In this document: piece after piece, positions 30,641 through 41,203 of the stretch
Position numbering within the stretch: position 1 is the first letter of the stretch
Layout of the letters: each line of letters starts with the position of its first letter
Assembly (NCBI GenBank): GCA_021298085.1
Contig: JAJTDE010000038.1
Location: forward strand, 1 to 54,713
Length of the DNA stretch: 54,713 nt
Direction: 5' to 3'
From: Rubrivivax sp.
GTDB lineage: Bacteria > Pseudomonadota > Gammaproteobacteria > Burkholderiales > Burkholderiaceae_C
Translations under genes and position numbers: made by a program
The notes under the pieces: generated by a model
Told to the model about the DNA's origin: nothing
What the model saw: only the letters and a program-made list of their open reading frames with translations
Database searches by the model: none

Positions 30641-30642
<2 letters not shown>
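29896..30642 (-). CDS. tesA: Exported SGNH esterase, TesA/TAP family
   Basis: Multifunctional arylesterase/lysophospholipase/thioesterase I of the SGNH (GDSL) family, 248 residues from the ATG at 30642. A signal peptide (RRQWLRHCSALALSAVGAGP, ending near ALAQA) sends it to the periplasm. Family blocks: GDSLSAEYG with nucleophile Ser67, SISGDTTSGG, ELGGNDALRG and a C-terminal DRIHP carrying the catalytic Asp and His. Its start codon shares bases with the start of the divergent ABC ATPase gene (CATG), mirroring the tesA/ybbA divergent pair of E. coli but without a spacer. An ATG at 30657 is an alternative start deeper inside the neighbour. Confidence 0.9.
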
Positions 30643-31321
<679 letters not shown>

Positions 31322-31345
31322 ATCAGCCCCGCACCCGCCTCTGCC

Positions 31346-33181
31346 TCAGAGCACGTCCGACGCAAAGTCGGCCAGGCGAGAGCGTTCGCCACGCGCCAGC
31401 GTGATGTGGCCCGAATGCGGCCAGCCCTTGAAGCGGTCCACCGCGAAGGTCAGCCCTGAGGAGCCTTCGGTGAGGTAGGGCGTGTCGATCTGCGCCAGGT
31501 TGCCCAGGCAGACGATCTTGGTGCCCGGGCCTGCGCGGGTCACCAGCGTCTTCATCTGCTTGGGTGTGAGGTTCTGGGCCTCATCGATGATCACGTACTT
31601 GGACAGGAAGGTGCGCCCGCGCATGAAGTTCAGGCTCTTGATCTTGATCTTGCTGCGCACCAGGTCATTCGTGGCGGCGCGGCCCCATTCGCCGGCGCTC
31701 GAATCACTGCGCGCCAGCACTTCCAGGTTGTCGTCGAGCGCGCCCATCCAGGGGCCCATCTTCTCTTCCTCGTTGCCGGGCAGGAAGCCGATGTCCTCGC
31801 CCACGGGCACCGTCACGCGGGTGACGATGATCTCGCTGTAGCGGCGGTCTTCCAGCACCTGGCTCAGCCCGGCGGCCAGCGTCATCAGCGTCTTGCCGGT
31901 GCCGGCCGTGCCCGCCAGGGAGACAAAGTCGCAGTCAGGGTCTGTCAGCAGGTTGAGCGCAAAGTTCTGTTCGCGGTTGCGGGCGGTGACGCCCCAGACG
32001 GAGTTCTTGGCGTGGGTGAAGTCGCGCAGGGTCTTGAGGACGGCGGACTTGCCGGTGATCTCGGTCACCCGGGCGTACAGCGGTGCGGCGCCCGGGGTCT
32101 CGAGGTAGACAAACTGGTTGATCAGCAGTGACGGCACCAGCGGGCCGCTGATGCGGTAGTAGGTGTGGCCGCCGTGCTGCCAGCTGTCCATGGCCTTGCC
32201 GTGCAGTTCCCAGAAATCGGGCGGCAGGGCCAGCATGCCGGTGTAGAGCAGGTCGCCGTCTTCCAGCGTCTTGTCGTTGAAGTAGTCTTCGGCCGGCAGG
32301 CCCAGCGCGCGCGCCTTGACGCGCATGTTGATGTCCTTGGACACCAGCACCACGTCGCGCTCGGGTTGCTGCTCACGCAGCGTCTGCACCACCCCGAGGA
32401 TCTGGTTGTCGGCCTTGCCCTGGGGCAGCCCGGCCGGCAGCTTGATCTCGAAGAAGGTGGTCTGGAAGAAGAGCCGGCCTGTGGCGTCGCGGTGGCCGGT
32501 CTTGCTCAGCGGGATGCCTTCCTTCGGGTCCAGCGAACCTTCGGTGGCGAGCGCGTCCAGGTCACGGCTTACCTGCCGCGCATTGCGGGCGACTTCGCTC
32601 ATGCCCTTCTTGTGGCCGTCCAGTTCCTCCAGCGTGATCATGGGCAGGAAGATGTCGTGTTCAGCGAAGCGGAACAGGCTCATCGGGTCGTGCATCAGCA
32701 CGTTCGTGTCCAGCACAAACAGCTTGCTGGGGCCGGAGGGTTCAGCCCTGGCGCGGGCTGAGCGCGGCGCGGGGGCCGGGGCAGGGATGGGTTTGGCCGT
32801 GGCCCGCGGTGCAGCGGGCCGCGTGTCGGCGGCCACCTTGGCGGGTGCCGGTGCCGGTGCACGGGCTGTAGGGTTGGCAGGCGTGGGGGTACGTGCCGGC
32901 GCGGGGGCCGGCGCGGGTGTGGCGCTCGCCCGGCCGACGGGTGCTGAGGCCTGTGTCGTCACAGGAGCCGGGCTGATGGCTGCGCTGGGCGCCGGGCTTG
33001 GGGCGGGGCGGGCTGCGGAGGCCTCCAGCGCCTGAGGGCTGTCGTCGAACAGCTGCGGCGTCAGCAGGCGGGCCACCGTTTCCTTGGCCTTGCGCCGCGC
33101 CGGGCGAGGCGCCACAGGGGCTTCGGCGTCGGCCAGGTCCAGGATGGCGGCTTTGTGGGCAGGTGGCTTGGGCAGGGGCAT
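31346..33181 (-). CDS. PIN-PhoH family protein (PhoH2-type ATPase/ribonuclease)
   Basis: Cytoplasmic protein of 611 residues joining a PIN nuclease domain (about 152-300) to a PhoH ATPase domain (about 395-611). PIN acidic residues appear in KLFVLDTNVLMHDP, ITLEELDGHK and VVLVSKDINMRVKA. The PhoH part has Walker A GTAGTGKT (424-431) and Walker B VIIDEAQN (531-538). Mycobacterial proteins of this architecture combine RNA unwinding and cleavage, so an RNA-processing role is likely. The first 150 residues are an Ala/Pro-rich linker, much longer than usual. It follows bcp, separated by a strong terminator, so it must have its own promoter. Confidence 0.92.
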   Translation of the reverse strand: MPLPKPPAHKAAILDLADAEAPVAPRPARRKAKETVARLLTPQLFDDSPQALEASAARPAPSPAPSAAISPAPVTTQASAPVGRASATPAPAPAPARTPTPANPTARAPAPAPAKVAADTRPAAPRATAKPIPAPAPAPRSARARAEPSGPSKLFVLDTNVLMHDPMSLFRFAEHDIFLPMITLEELDGHKKGMSEVARNARQVSRDLDALATEGSLDPKEGIPLSKTGHRDATGRLFFQTTFFEIKLPAGLPQGKADNQILGVVQTLREQQPERDVVLVSKDINMRVKARALGLPAEDYFNDKTLEDGDLLYTGMLALPPDFWELHGKAMDSWQHGGHTYYRISGPLVPSLLINQFVYLETPGAAPLYARVTEITGKSAVLKTLRDFTHAKNSVWGVTARNREQNFALNLLTDPDCDFVSLAGTAGTGKTLMTLAAGLSQVLEDRRYSEIIVTRVTVPVGEDIGFLPGNEEEKMGPWMGALDDNLEVLARSDSSAGEWGRAATNDLVRSKIKIKSLNFMRGRTFLSKYVIIDEAQNLTPKQMKTLVTRAGPGTKIVCLGNLAQIDTPYLTEGSSGLTFAVDRFKGWPHSGHITLARGERSRLADFASDVL

Positions 33182-33209
33182 GACGGGGAGGCCTTGGGAA
33201 GGAGCTCGG

Positions 33210-33248
33210 AAAAAAGCAAAAAAGCCGTCGGGCAGGGCCCAGACGGCT
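33210..33248 (-). terminator. Intrinsic terminator of bcp
   Basis: On the minus strand a 7-bp perfect stem (agccgtc with gacggct, 12-base loop) is followed by two runs of six T separated by gc. It starts 29 bases after the bcp stop. This is the clearest intrinsic terminator in the window. Confidence 0.88.
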
Positions 33249-33277
33249 CGTTCATGGGGTGGGCAGCGGCCGAAGCG

Positions 33278-33760
33278 TCAAGCTTGCCCTGACGATTGCA
33301 GTTCCTGGACGGCGGCCAGCACCTCGTCAACATGGCCCGCCACCTTGATGCCGCGCCATTCGGCCACCAGCACGCCGCTGGCGTCGATCAGGAAGGTGCT
33401 GCGCTCGATGCCCTTGACCTTCTTGCCGTACATGATCTTGTTCTTGACCACGCCAAACATGTGGCACAGCTTCTCTTCGGTGTCGGCGATGAGCTCGAAG
33501 GGCAATTGCAGCTGTGCCTTGAACTTGTCGTGCGACAGCATGTTGTCGCGCGAGACACCGAAGATCACGGCACCCGCCTTGACAAACTCCTTGTGCTTGT
33601 CGCGGAATTGCATCGCTTCGGTGGTGCAGCCTGGCGTGGCATCCTTCGGGTAGAAATAAAGGATGATGGCCTTGCCATGGAAGGCCGCTGGCGAAAATTT
33701 GACGCCGCCGGTGGCGGGCGCGTCGAATTCCGGTAGGGCTTTGTTGACGATGGGTGTCAT
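33278..33760 (-). CDS. bcp: Thioredoxin-dependent peroxiredoxin, Bcp type
   Basis: Thiol peroxidase of the BCP/PrxQ family, 160 residues. The peroxidatic cysteine is Cys45 in YFYPKDATPGCTTEA. The cysteine five residues later that many PrxQ proteins use for resolution is absent; Cys99 (EEKLCHMFGV) sits where E. coli Bcp also has Cys99. Conserved GIERSTFLIDASG follows. It is flanked by its own terminator downstream and a good -10 element upstream, so it is probably transcribed alone. Confidence 0.95.
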   Translation of the reverse strand: MTPIVNKALPEFDAPATGGVKFSPAAFHGKAIILYFYPKDATPGCTTEAMQFRDKHKEFVKAGAVIFGVSRDNMLSHDKFKAQLQLPFELIADTEEKLCHMFGVVKNKIMYGKKVKGIERSTFLIDASGVLVAEWRGIKVAGHVDEVLAAVQELQSSGQA

Positions 33761-33835
33761 GTGCGTTCTGGGTTCGATACGCCTGGAGCCTGATTGCTCC
33801 CTCTCGGCACAATCACCCCCGGCTGCTGATCCGAA

Positions 33836-33841
33836 TTATAA
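33836..33841 (-). promoter_or_regulatory. Candidate -10 element for bcp
   Basis: A perfect TATAAT lies on the minus strand 75 bases before the bcp start, in a gap of 168 bases between two minus-strand genes. No convincing -35 hexamer is found at 16-18 bases, so an activator-dependent or weak promoter is possible. The rest of the gap shows nothing recognisable. Confidence 0.4.
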
Positions 33842-33928
33842 AGCCGCGTGGCAGGGCTCGGTTTTCCGACGCGCGGCAACGTTGCGGCTGCGCCATGGCG
33901 GGGCCCTGCAGCGGCCCCATCGGCACCG

Positions 33929-34318
33929 TCAGCCCTGTGCAGCGGGTGTAGGCATCAGCAGCGCACCCACCACCGTGCGGCCTTCCGAGGCCAGCACGTT
34001 GTAGGTACGGCAGGCGGCGGCGGTGTCCATCGTTTCCAGCCCGATGCCGCGCTCGATCAACGAACGGTACAGCGCGGGCTTCACAAACTGCAGCTTCAAG
34101 CCGCTGCCGAAGATCACCAGGGCCGGCTGCAGCTCCAGGATGCGTTCGAAGTGGCTCACCTCCAACGCGTCAACGCTGGTGACACCCCAATCCAGCACGG
34201 CCCCTTGCCAGGGCACCAGCACGCTGTGCGTGTACACCTGCGCGTTGACCCACAGGCGCTGCGGCTCGTGCCGAGCGATCACGTTGACGCCTTCGGCGCG
34301 TTCTGGCTGAAACTTCAT
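33929..34318 (-). CDS. Mth938-like domain protein (DUF498)
   Basis: Small protein of 129 residues with the Mth938/NDUFAF3-like fold. Typical pieces are QPALVIFGSGLKLQFVKPAL and IGLETMDTAAACRTYNVLAS, followed by EGRTVVGALLMP. The related mitochondrial protein helps assemble respiratory complex I; the bacterial function is not established. Its start lies close to the divergent alaA gene. Confidence 0.9.
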   Translation of the reverse strand: MKFQPERAEGVNVIARHEPQRLWVNAQVYTHSVLVPWQGAVLDWGVTSVDALEVSHFERILELQPALVIFGSGLKLQFVKPALYRSLIERGIGLETMDTAAACRTYNVLASEGRTVVGALLMPTPAAQG

Positions 34319-34376
34319 GTGGTCAAATTCTAGGTTCCCTGAAAAAGCCGGGCGTCACTGTGCAGGAGCCACCCTT

Positions 34377-35623
34377 TTGAACCCCAGACCATCCGTCAGG
34401 CCGATCGCCAAGTCCAGCAAGCTCGACAACGTCGGCTACGACATCCGTGGCCCGGTGCTCGACAAGGCCCGCCAGATGGAGGAAGAGGGCCAGCGCATCA
34501 TCAAGCTGAACATCGGCAACGTGGCGGCCTTCGGCCTGCTGCCGCCCGATGAGATCGTGCAGGACATGATCCACAACCTGCCGTCGCAGGTGGCTGCTGG
34601 CTATACCGACAGCAAGGGCCTGTTTGCGCCGCGCAAGGCGGTGGTTCACTACACCCAGGAAAAGCATGTGGCCGGCGTGACCGTCGACGACGTCTACCTG
34701 GGCAACGGCGCCTCGGAACTGATCGCGATGGCGATGAACGCCCTGCTGGACGCCGGCGACGAGGTGCTCATTCCCTCGCCCGACTACCCGCTGCACACCG
34801 CGGTGGTGTCGTTGTCGGGCGGCACGCCGGTGCACTACCGCTGCGACGAAGGCTCGGGCTGGATGCCCGACATCGACGACATGCGGGCCAAGGTCACACC
34901 CCGCACCAAGGCCATCGTCGTCATCAACCCCAACAACCCCACGGGCGCGCTCTACCCGGTGCCGGTGCTGGAAGCCATCGTGGAGGTGGCGCGCCAGCAC
35001 CAGCTGGTGGTGTTTGCCGACGAGATCTACGACAAGACGCTTTTTGACGGCGAAACCCACACCAGCATCGCCTCGCTGGCCGACGACGTCCTGTTTGTCA
35101 CCTACAACGGCCTGAGCAAGAACTACCGCGCCTGCGGCTACCGCGCCGGCTGGATGGTGGTGTCTGGCGACAAGCGGCGCGCCAAGGACTACATCGAAGG
35201 CCTGAACATGCTGGCGTCGATGCGCCTGTGCGCCAACACGCCGGGGCAGCTGGCCATCCAGACGGCGCTGGGTGGCTACCAGAGCATCAAGGACCTGGTT
35301 GCCCCTGGCGGCCGCCTGTGCAAGCAGCGCGACAAGGCCTATGAACTGCTGACGCAGATTCCCGGTGTCAGCGTGGTCAAGCCCAAGGCGGCGCTGTACA
35401 TGTTCCCGCGGCTGGACCCGAAGCTCTACCCCATCCAGGACGACCAGCAGTTTGCCTATGAACTGCTGGCGGAGGAAAAGGTGCTGATCGTCCAGGGCAC
35501 TGGCTTCAACTGGCCCGACCCCGACCACTTCCGCGTGGTCTTCCTCCCCAACATCGATGACCTGACCGAAGCCATCGGCCGCATCGAACGCTTCCTGCAC
35601 CACTACCGCAAACGGCACGCCTC

Positions 35624-35627
<4 letters not shown>
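34377..35627 (+). CDS. alaA: Alanine transaminase-type aminotransferase AlaA
   Basis: PLP-dependent class I aminotransferase, 416 residues, very close to E. coli AlaA (YfbQ): SSKLDNVGYDIRGPVL, LNIGN, GYTDSKGLFAPRKA, IVVINPNNPTGALY, VFADEIYDKTLFDG and the PLP lysine in NGLSKNYRACGYRAGW. It makes alanine from pyruvate and glutamate. The start chosen is TTG at 34377, which has AGGAG 8 nt upstream and gives an N-terminus of normal length; the ATG at 34317 overlaps the divergent gene. It is coupled by an ATGA overlap to hom and so starts the amino-acid/molybdopterin unit. Confidence 0.93.
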
Positions 35628-36940
<1,313 letters not shown>

Positions 36941-36984
36941 GCCCAAGGGCTGCAGGTGGCGCGTGTGTCAAGCCCGGAGACCCG

Positions 36985-37455
36985 ATGCCAGCCTTCGCCA
37001 CGCCACCCGCACTTGTCCCCATGGCCCATGTCGACTGCGAGGTCGGGGATCTGGTCACGCTCGGCCGCGCCAAGTATGGTGAGCGGCGTTATGTGCCCAT
37101 CCGCGGCGGCTTGATCAGCGGGCCCGAGCTGCAGGGCCGCATTGTCGAGGGTGGCATCGATTGGCAGGTGGCCCGGGCCGATGGTGTGCTGGACATTGCC
37201 GCGCACTACGTCGTGGAAGCCCCCGATGGCGCGCTGATCGAGGTGCAAAGTGACGGCATGCGCCACGGCCCACCTGAGGTGCTGGCGGCACTGGCACGAG
37301 GCGAGAGCCCGCCGGCGTCGAGCTATTTCTTCCGCACCCGGGTGCTGTTCACCACCGGGGCGCCCGCCTGGCTGCACCTGAACAAGGTGATGGCGCTGGC
37401 CACTGGGCAGCGTCAGGCCCGGCGTGTGCTGCTGGATCTCTACCGCATCACCTGA
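36985..37455 (+). CDS. DUF3237 family protein
   Basis: Protein of 156 residues of the DUF3237 family, small beta-barrel proteins of unknown function. Recognisable pieces: GERRYVPIRGGLISGPELQG, IDWQVARADGVLDIAAHY and SSYFFRTRVLFTTGAPAWLHLN. The start has GGAG 6 nt upstream. It is inserted between hom and thrC, 44 nt after hom. No role in threonine synthesis is known for the family, so it is probably a passenger in the unit. Confidence 0.85.
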   Translation: MPAFATPPALVPMAHVDCEVGDLVTLGRAKYGERRYVPIRGGLISGPELQGRIVEGGIDWQVARADGVLDIAAHYVVEAPDGALIEVQSDGMRHGPPEVLAALARGESPPASSYFFRTRVLFTTGAPAWLHLNKVMALATGQRQARRVLLDLYRIT

Positions 37456-37580
37456 GAAAGCCGTTTCGCGCGGACCCTTGCTCAGCTCGGGAACTGCCGT
37501 GCCGCCGCAACGGGTGAGGCCCGAGACCAGACGCTGTGCTTGCGCGAGAATGCAGGCTCATTGTCTCTGGCGATACGGCG

Positions 37581-38996
37581 TTGAAATACTTGAGCACCCG
37601 CGGTGACAGCACCGCCCGCAGCTTCAGCGAGATCCTCCTGGAAGGGCTGGCCCCGGACGGCGGCCTGTACCTGCCGACGCATTACCCGGCGGTCGACACC
37701 ACCACCTTGGCGCGCTGGCGGGGGCTGTCGTACGCCGATCTGGCGTTTGAGATCCTGTCGCTCTACATCGACGACATCCCGCCGGAAGACCTGAAGCGGC
37801 TGGTCAGCCGCACCTACACGGCCGAGGTCTTTGGCTCCGTGGCCATCACACCCCTGCGGCGCCTGGGTGCCGCGGAAGAGGGTGTGTGGATCCAGGAGCT
37901 GTCCAACGGGCCCACGCTGGCCTTCAAGGACATGGCCATGCAGCTGCTGGGGGCCTTGTTCGAATACGAACTGGCGCGCCGTGGCCAAACGCTCAACATC
38001 CTGGGCGCCACCTCGGGCGACACCGGCAGCGCCGCCGAATACGCGATGCGGGGCAAGCAGGGTGTCAAGGTCTTCATGCTGTCGCCCTTCGGCCGCATGA
38101 GCCCGTTCCAGCAGGCGCAGATGTTCAGCCTGCAGGACAGCAACATCCACAACCTGAGTGTCCAGGGCGTGTTCGACGACTGCCAGGACATCGTCAAGGC
38201 CGTGTCGAATGACCTTGCCTTCAAGCGGCGCTACAGCATCGGCACCGTCAATTCCATCAACTGGGCGCGCCTGCTGGCCCAGGTGGTGTACTACTTTGCC
38301 GGCTACTTCCAGGCCACCACGCACAACGGGCAGAAGGTCAGCTTTGCGGTGCCCTCGGGCAACTTTGGCAATGTCTGTGCCGGCCATGTGGCCCGCATGA
38401 TGGGCCTGCCCATCGAACAACTGGTGGTGGCCACCAACGAAAACGACGTGCTGGACGAGTTTTTCCGCACCGGCCGCTACCGCGTGCGCGCCAGCGCCGA
38501 AACCTACGAGACCTCCAGTCCCTCGATGGACATCTCCAAGGCGAGCAACTTCGAGCGCTTTGTCTTTGACCTGCTGGGGCGTGATGGTGCCCGCACGGCC
38601 GCGCTGTTCGGCCCCGCTGTGTCGCGCGACGGCGGCTTCACGCTGACCGACGCCGAGCGCGAGCGCCTGCCGGGGTTTGGTTTTGTTTCCGGCCGCAGCA
38701 CCCACGCCGACCGCCTGGCCACCATCCGCGACGCCTGGCAGCGCTGCGGCACGATGATCGACACGCACACCGCCGATGGCGTCAAGGTGGCCCTGGAACA
38801 CCGCCACCCCGGCACGCCGATGATCGTGCTGGAAACCGCCTTGCCGGCCAAGTTTGCCGCCACCATCCAGGAAGCCCTGGGCCGCGAACCGGTACGGCCT
38901 GCGGGTCTGGACGGCATCGAGGCCCTGCCCAAGCGCTTCACCGTGGTGCCGGTGGATGTGGACACGGTCAAACGCTTCATCGAAGCGGAGGCCTGA
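37581..38996 (+). CDS. thrC: Threonine synthase
   Basis: PLP enzyme of 471 residues that converts O-phosphohomoserine to threonine. Family blocks: LKYLSTRGDSTARSFSEILL at the start, the PLP lysine in GPTLAFKDMAMQLL, GATSGDTGSAAEYAM, and PSGNFGNVCAGHVARMMGLP. The start is placed at TTG 37581, because the family begins with a KYLSTRG motif right after the initiator; an in-frame GTG at 37536 is possible but would add an unusual lead. The 125 bases before it hold no gene and may carry a promoter. Confidence 0.96.
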   Translation: MKYLSTRGDSTARSFSEILLEGLAPDGGLYLPTHYPAVDTTTLARWRGLSYADLAFEILSLYIDDIPPEDLKRLVSRTYTAEVFGSVAITPLRRLGAAEEGVWIQELSNGPTLAFKDMAMQLLGALFEYELARRGQTLNILGATSGDTGSAAEYAMRGKQGVKVFMLSPFGRMSPFQQAQMFSLQDSNIHNLSVQGVFDDCQDIVKAVSNDLAFKRRYSIGTVNSINWARLLAQVVYYFAGYFQATTHNGQKVSFAVPSGNFGNVCAGHVARMMGLPIEQLVVATNENDVLDEFFRTGRYRVRASAETYETSSPSMDISKASNFERFVFDLLGRDGARTAALFGPAVSRDGGFTLTDAERERLPGFGFVSGRSTHADRLATIRDAWQRCGTMIDTHTADGVKVALEHRHPGTPMIVLETALPAKFAATIQEALGREPVRPAGLDGIEALPKRFTVVPVDVDTVKRFIEAEA

Positions 38997-39048
38997 CGAG
39001 GTCTGCCCTTCGCCTGCCCCCTGTGACCCTTGCGCCGAGCTCACCGCG

Positions 39049-40290
39049 ATGAAAGCTGCCCAACCCCTGCTGAGCCTGGACCAGGCCCTGGAACGCCTGC
39101 TGGCCGCGGGCGCTGCCCAGCGCATCACCGCCACCGAGGACGTCCCCACGCTGGAGACGCTGGGGCGCGTGCTGGCTCAGGCTGTGACGTCGCCGGTGGA
39201 TGTTCCGCCCGCCGACAACACCTCGATGGACGGCTACGCCCTGCGCTGCGCCGATGTGCTGTCGCCGGGCACGGTGCTGCCGGTGTCGCAGCGCATCCCG
39301 GCCGGGCACCCGGGCGCGCCGCTGCAGCCGGGCACCGCCGCCCGCATCTTCACCGGCGCCCAGGTGCCGGCGGGTGCCGATGCCGTGGTGATGCAGGAGC
39401 AGACGCAGCAGCAGGACGACGGCCGCGTGCGGGTGGATGTGGTGCCCAGCCGCGGGCAGTGGATACGCCGGCGCGGTGAAGACATCGCCGTCGGCGCCGC
39501 GGTGCTGCAACCCGGCGAACGGCTGACGCCCCAGGCCATGGGTGTGGCGGCGTCGGTGGGTGCCGCGCACCTGCGCTGCCTGCGCCGCCCCCGCGTGGCG
39601 GTGTTTTCCACCGGCGACGAACTGCTGATGCCCGGTGAGCCGCCGCGGCCTGGCGCCATCTACAACTCCAACCGCTACACGCTGCGTGGCCTGCTGCAGG
39701 CGGCGGGCTGCGAGGTGCAAGACCTCGGCATCATTCCCGACCGCCTGGACGCCACACGCGCCGCGCTGCGGGACGCCGCGGCCTCGAACGACCTCATCGT
39801 CACCAGTGGCGGGGTGTCGGTGGGTGAAGAAGACCACCTGCGCCCCGCGGTGCTGGCCGAAGGCCGGCTGGACCTCTGGCAGATTGCGATGAAACCCGGC
39901 AAACCACTGGCCCTGGGCGCAGTCGGGCGGCCCGCAGGGCAGGGTGAAGCGCTGTTTGTGGGCCTGCCGGGCAACCCGGTGTCCAGCTGGGTGACATGCA
40001 TCCTGGCCGTGCTGCCCTTGCTGCGGGCGCTGCAGGGCATGCCCCATCGCCCGCTGTCGCCGCTGCGGCTGAAGGCGGCGTTTGACTGGCCCAAGCCCGA
40101 CCGCCGCCGCGAATTCCTGCGGGCCCGGCTGAACGCGTCGGGCGAGGTGGAGCTGTTTGCCAACCAGAGCTCCGGCGTGCTGACCTCGGCGCACTGGGCC
40201 CACGGCCTCGTCGACATGGCGTCTGGCCAGGTGGTCAGCGCGGGTGATACCGTGAGCTTCCTGCCTCTGGCAGACTTGCTGAACGCGTGA
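39049..40290 (+). CDS. moeA: Molybdopterin molybdenumtransferase MoeA
   Basis: Inserts molybdate into adenylated molybdopterin; 413 residues. Domain order is typical: VDVPPADNTSMDGYALRC, EDIAVGAAVLQPGERLTPQA, then the MogA-like domain with VFSTGDELLMPGEPPRPGAI, LIVTSGGVSVGEEDHL and GLPGNPVSSWVT. The start ATG at 39049 is 52 bases after thrC. moaD and moaE follow directly, so three molybdopterin steps are encoded together. Confidence 0.96.
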   Translation: MKAAQPLLSLDQALERLLAAGAAQRITATEDVPTLETLGRVLAQAVTSPVDVPPADNTSMDGYALRCADVLSPGTVLPVSQRIPAGHPGAPLQPGTAARIFTGAQVPAGADAVVMQEQTQQQDDGRVRVDVVPSRGQWIRRRGEDIAVGAAVLQPGERLTPQAMGVAASVGAAHLRCLRRPRVAVFSTGDELLMPGEPPRPGAIYNSNRYTLRGLLQAAGCEVQDLGIIPDRLDATRAALRDAAASNDLIVTSGGVSVGEEDHLRPAVLAEGRLDLWQIAMKPGKPLALGAVGRPAGQGEALFVGLPGNPVSSWVTCILAVLPLLRALQGMPHRPLSPLRLKAAFDWPKPDRRREFLRARLNASGEVELFANQSSGVLTSAHWAHGLVDMASGQVVSAGDTVSFLPLADLLNA

Positions 40291-40337
40291 GGGGCCCTGG
40301 CCCCCGCGCTGCACCTTCCCCTGGACCCAACCCTGTG

Positions 40338-40589
40338 ATGAAGATCCGCGTGCGTTTTTTTGCCTCCCTGCGTGAAGCCCTGGGGCCCGAGGAAAGCCTG
40401 GAACTGCCCGATGGCGCCCGCGTCGCTGACGCGCGCCTGCAGCTGATCAGCCGGGGTGGTGCGTACGCGCAGGCCCTGGCACCCGGCCGCGCCGTGCGCT
40501 GCTCGCTCAACCAGCAGATGGCCCAGGACGATGCGCCCTTGGCCGATGGTGCCGAGCTGGCCTTCTTCCCGCCCGTCACCGGGGGCTGA
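40338..40589 (+). CDS. moaD: Molybdopterin synthase sulfur carrier subunit MoaD
   Basis: Ubiquitin-fold protein of 83 residues ending in the essential Gly-Gly (FPPVTGG), which is thiocarboxylated and delivers sulfur to molybdopterin synthase. It starts MKIRVRFFASLREALG and includes LNQQMAQDDAPLADGAELAF. It is 47 nt after moeA and 3 nt before moaE, its partner subunit. Confidence 0.96.
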   Translation: MKIRVRFFASLREALGPEESLELPDGARVADARLQLISRGGAYAQALAPGRAVRCSLNQQMAQDDAPLADGAELAFFPPVTGG

Positions 40590-40592
40590 GGC

Positions 40593-41132
40593 ATGGCATC
40601 ACCGGCCACCCCCGCCCCAGCCCGCGTCAGCATCCAGACGGCAGACTTTGACACCGCGGCCGAGATCGCCGCGCTGCACGGCCAGCACGGGGGTGTCGGC
40701 GCCATCGTCAGCTTCACCGGCACGGTGCGGGACCGCGACGGCAATCTGGCCGGCCAGACCCCTGACAGCCTTATCACTGCGCTGGAACTGGAGCACTACC
40801 CCGGGATGACCGAACGGGCCATCGAGCAGATGATCGACGCGGCCTTCACGCGCTTCAACATCCTCGGCGCCCGTGTGGTTCACCGCGTGGGCCCCTTGAA
40901 GCCGCTGGACCGCATCGTGCTGGTGCTGGTGACGTCGGCGCACCGCGGTCAGGCCTTCCAGGCCTGTGAGTTCCTGATGGATTACCTGAAAACCCAGGCG
41001 CCGTTCTGGAAGAAGGAAAGCACTGCAGACGGTGGCAGCCAGTGGGTGGATGCCCGTGTCGCCGACGACAATGCCTTGTTGCGTTGGGGCATCGACATGT
41101 CCAATGCGGCGCCAGGCCCTGGCCCCCTCTGA
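40593..41132 (+). CDS. moaE: Molybdopterin synthase catalytic subunit MoaE
   Basis: Large subunit of molybdopterin synthase, 179 residues. It has GAIVSFTGTVRDRDGN, the LEHYPGMTERAIEQ block, RVGPLKPLDRIVLVLVTSAH, and the catalytic lysines in YLKTQAPFWKKE. The C-terminus is about 25 residues longer than E. coli MoaE and is proline/glycine-rich. It ends the alaA-to-moaE unit; in the gene order I recall from related genomes clpB follows closely, whereas here five other genes intervene. Confidence 0.96.
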   Translation: MASPATPAPARVSIQTADFDTAAEIAALHGQHGGVGAIVSFTGTVRDRDGNLAGQTPDSLITALELEHYPGMTERAIEQMIDAAFTRFNILGARVVHRVGPLKPLDRIVLVLVTSAHRGQAFQACEFLMDYLKTQAPFWKKESTADGGSQWVDARVADDNALLRWGIDMSNAAPGPGPL

Positions 41133-41150
41133 GGCCTGGCCGAAGGCCCC

Positions 41151-41180
41151 ACCCCAAGGCCCCCCAAGGCCCCCCAAGGC
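41151..41180. repeat. 10-bp tandem repeat before the catabolic block
   Basis: Three head-to-tail copies of cccccaaggc (the first differs by one base) fill most of the 71-base gap between moaE and the flavin reductase gene. It may affect the promoter or spacing at the start of the catabolic block. Confidence 0.8.
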
Positions 41181-41203
41181 CCATTAGCAGGAACCGCCGC
41201 CCG

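Noticed and set aside
39001..41132. Molybdopterin genes as part of the catabolic block (for a molybdenum hydroxylase)
   Set aside because: They are continuous with alaA-hom-thrC, and no molybdenum hydroxylase gene is in the window. Adjacency to the NicX-like block may be chance.
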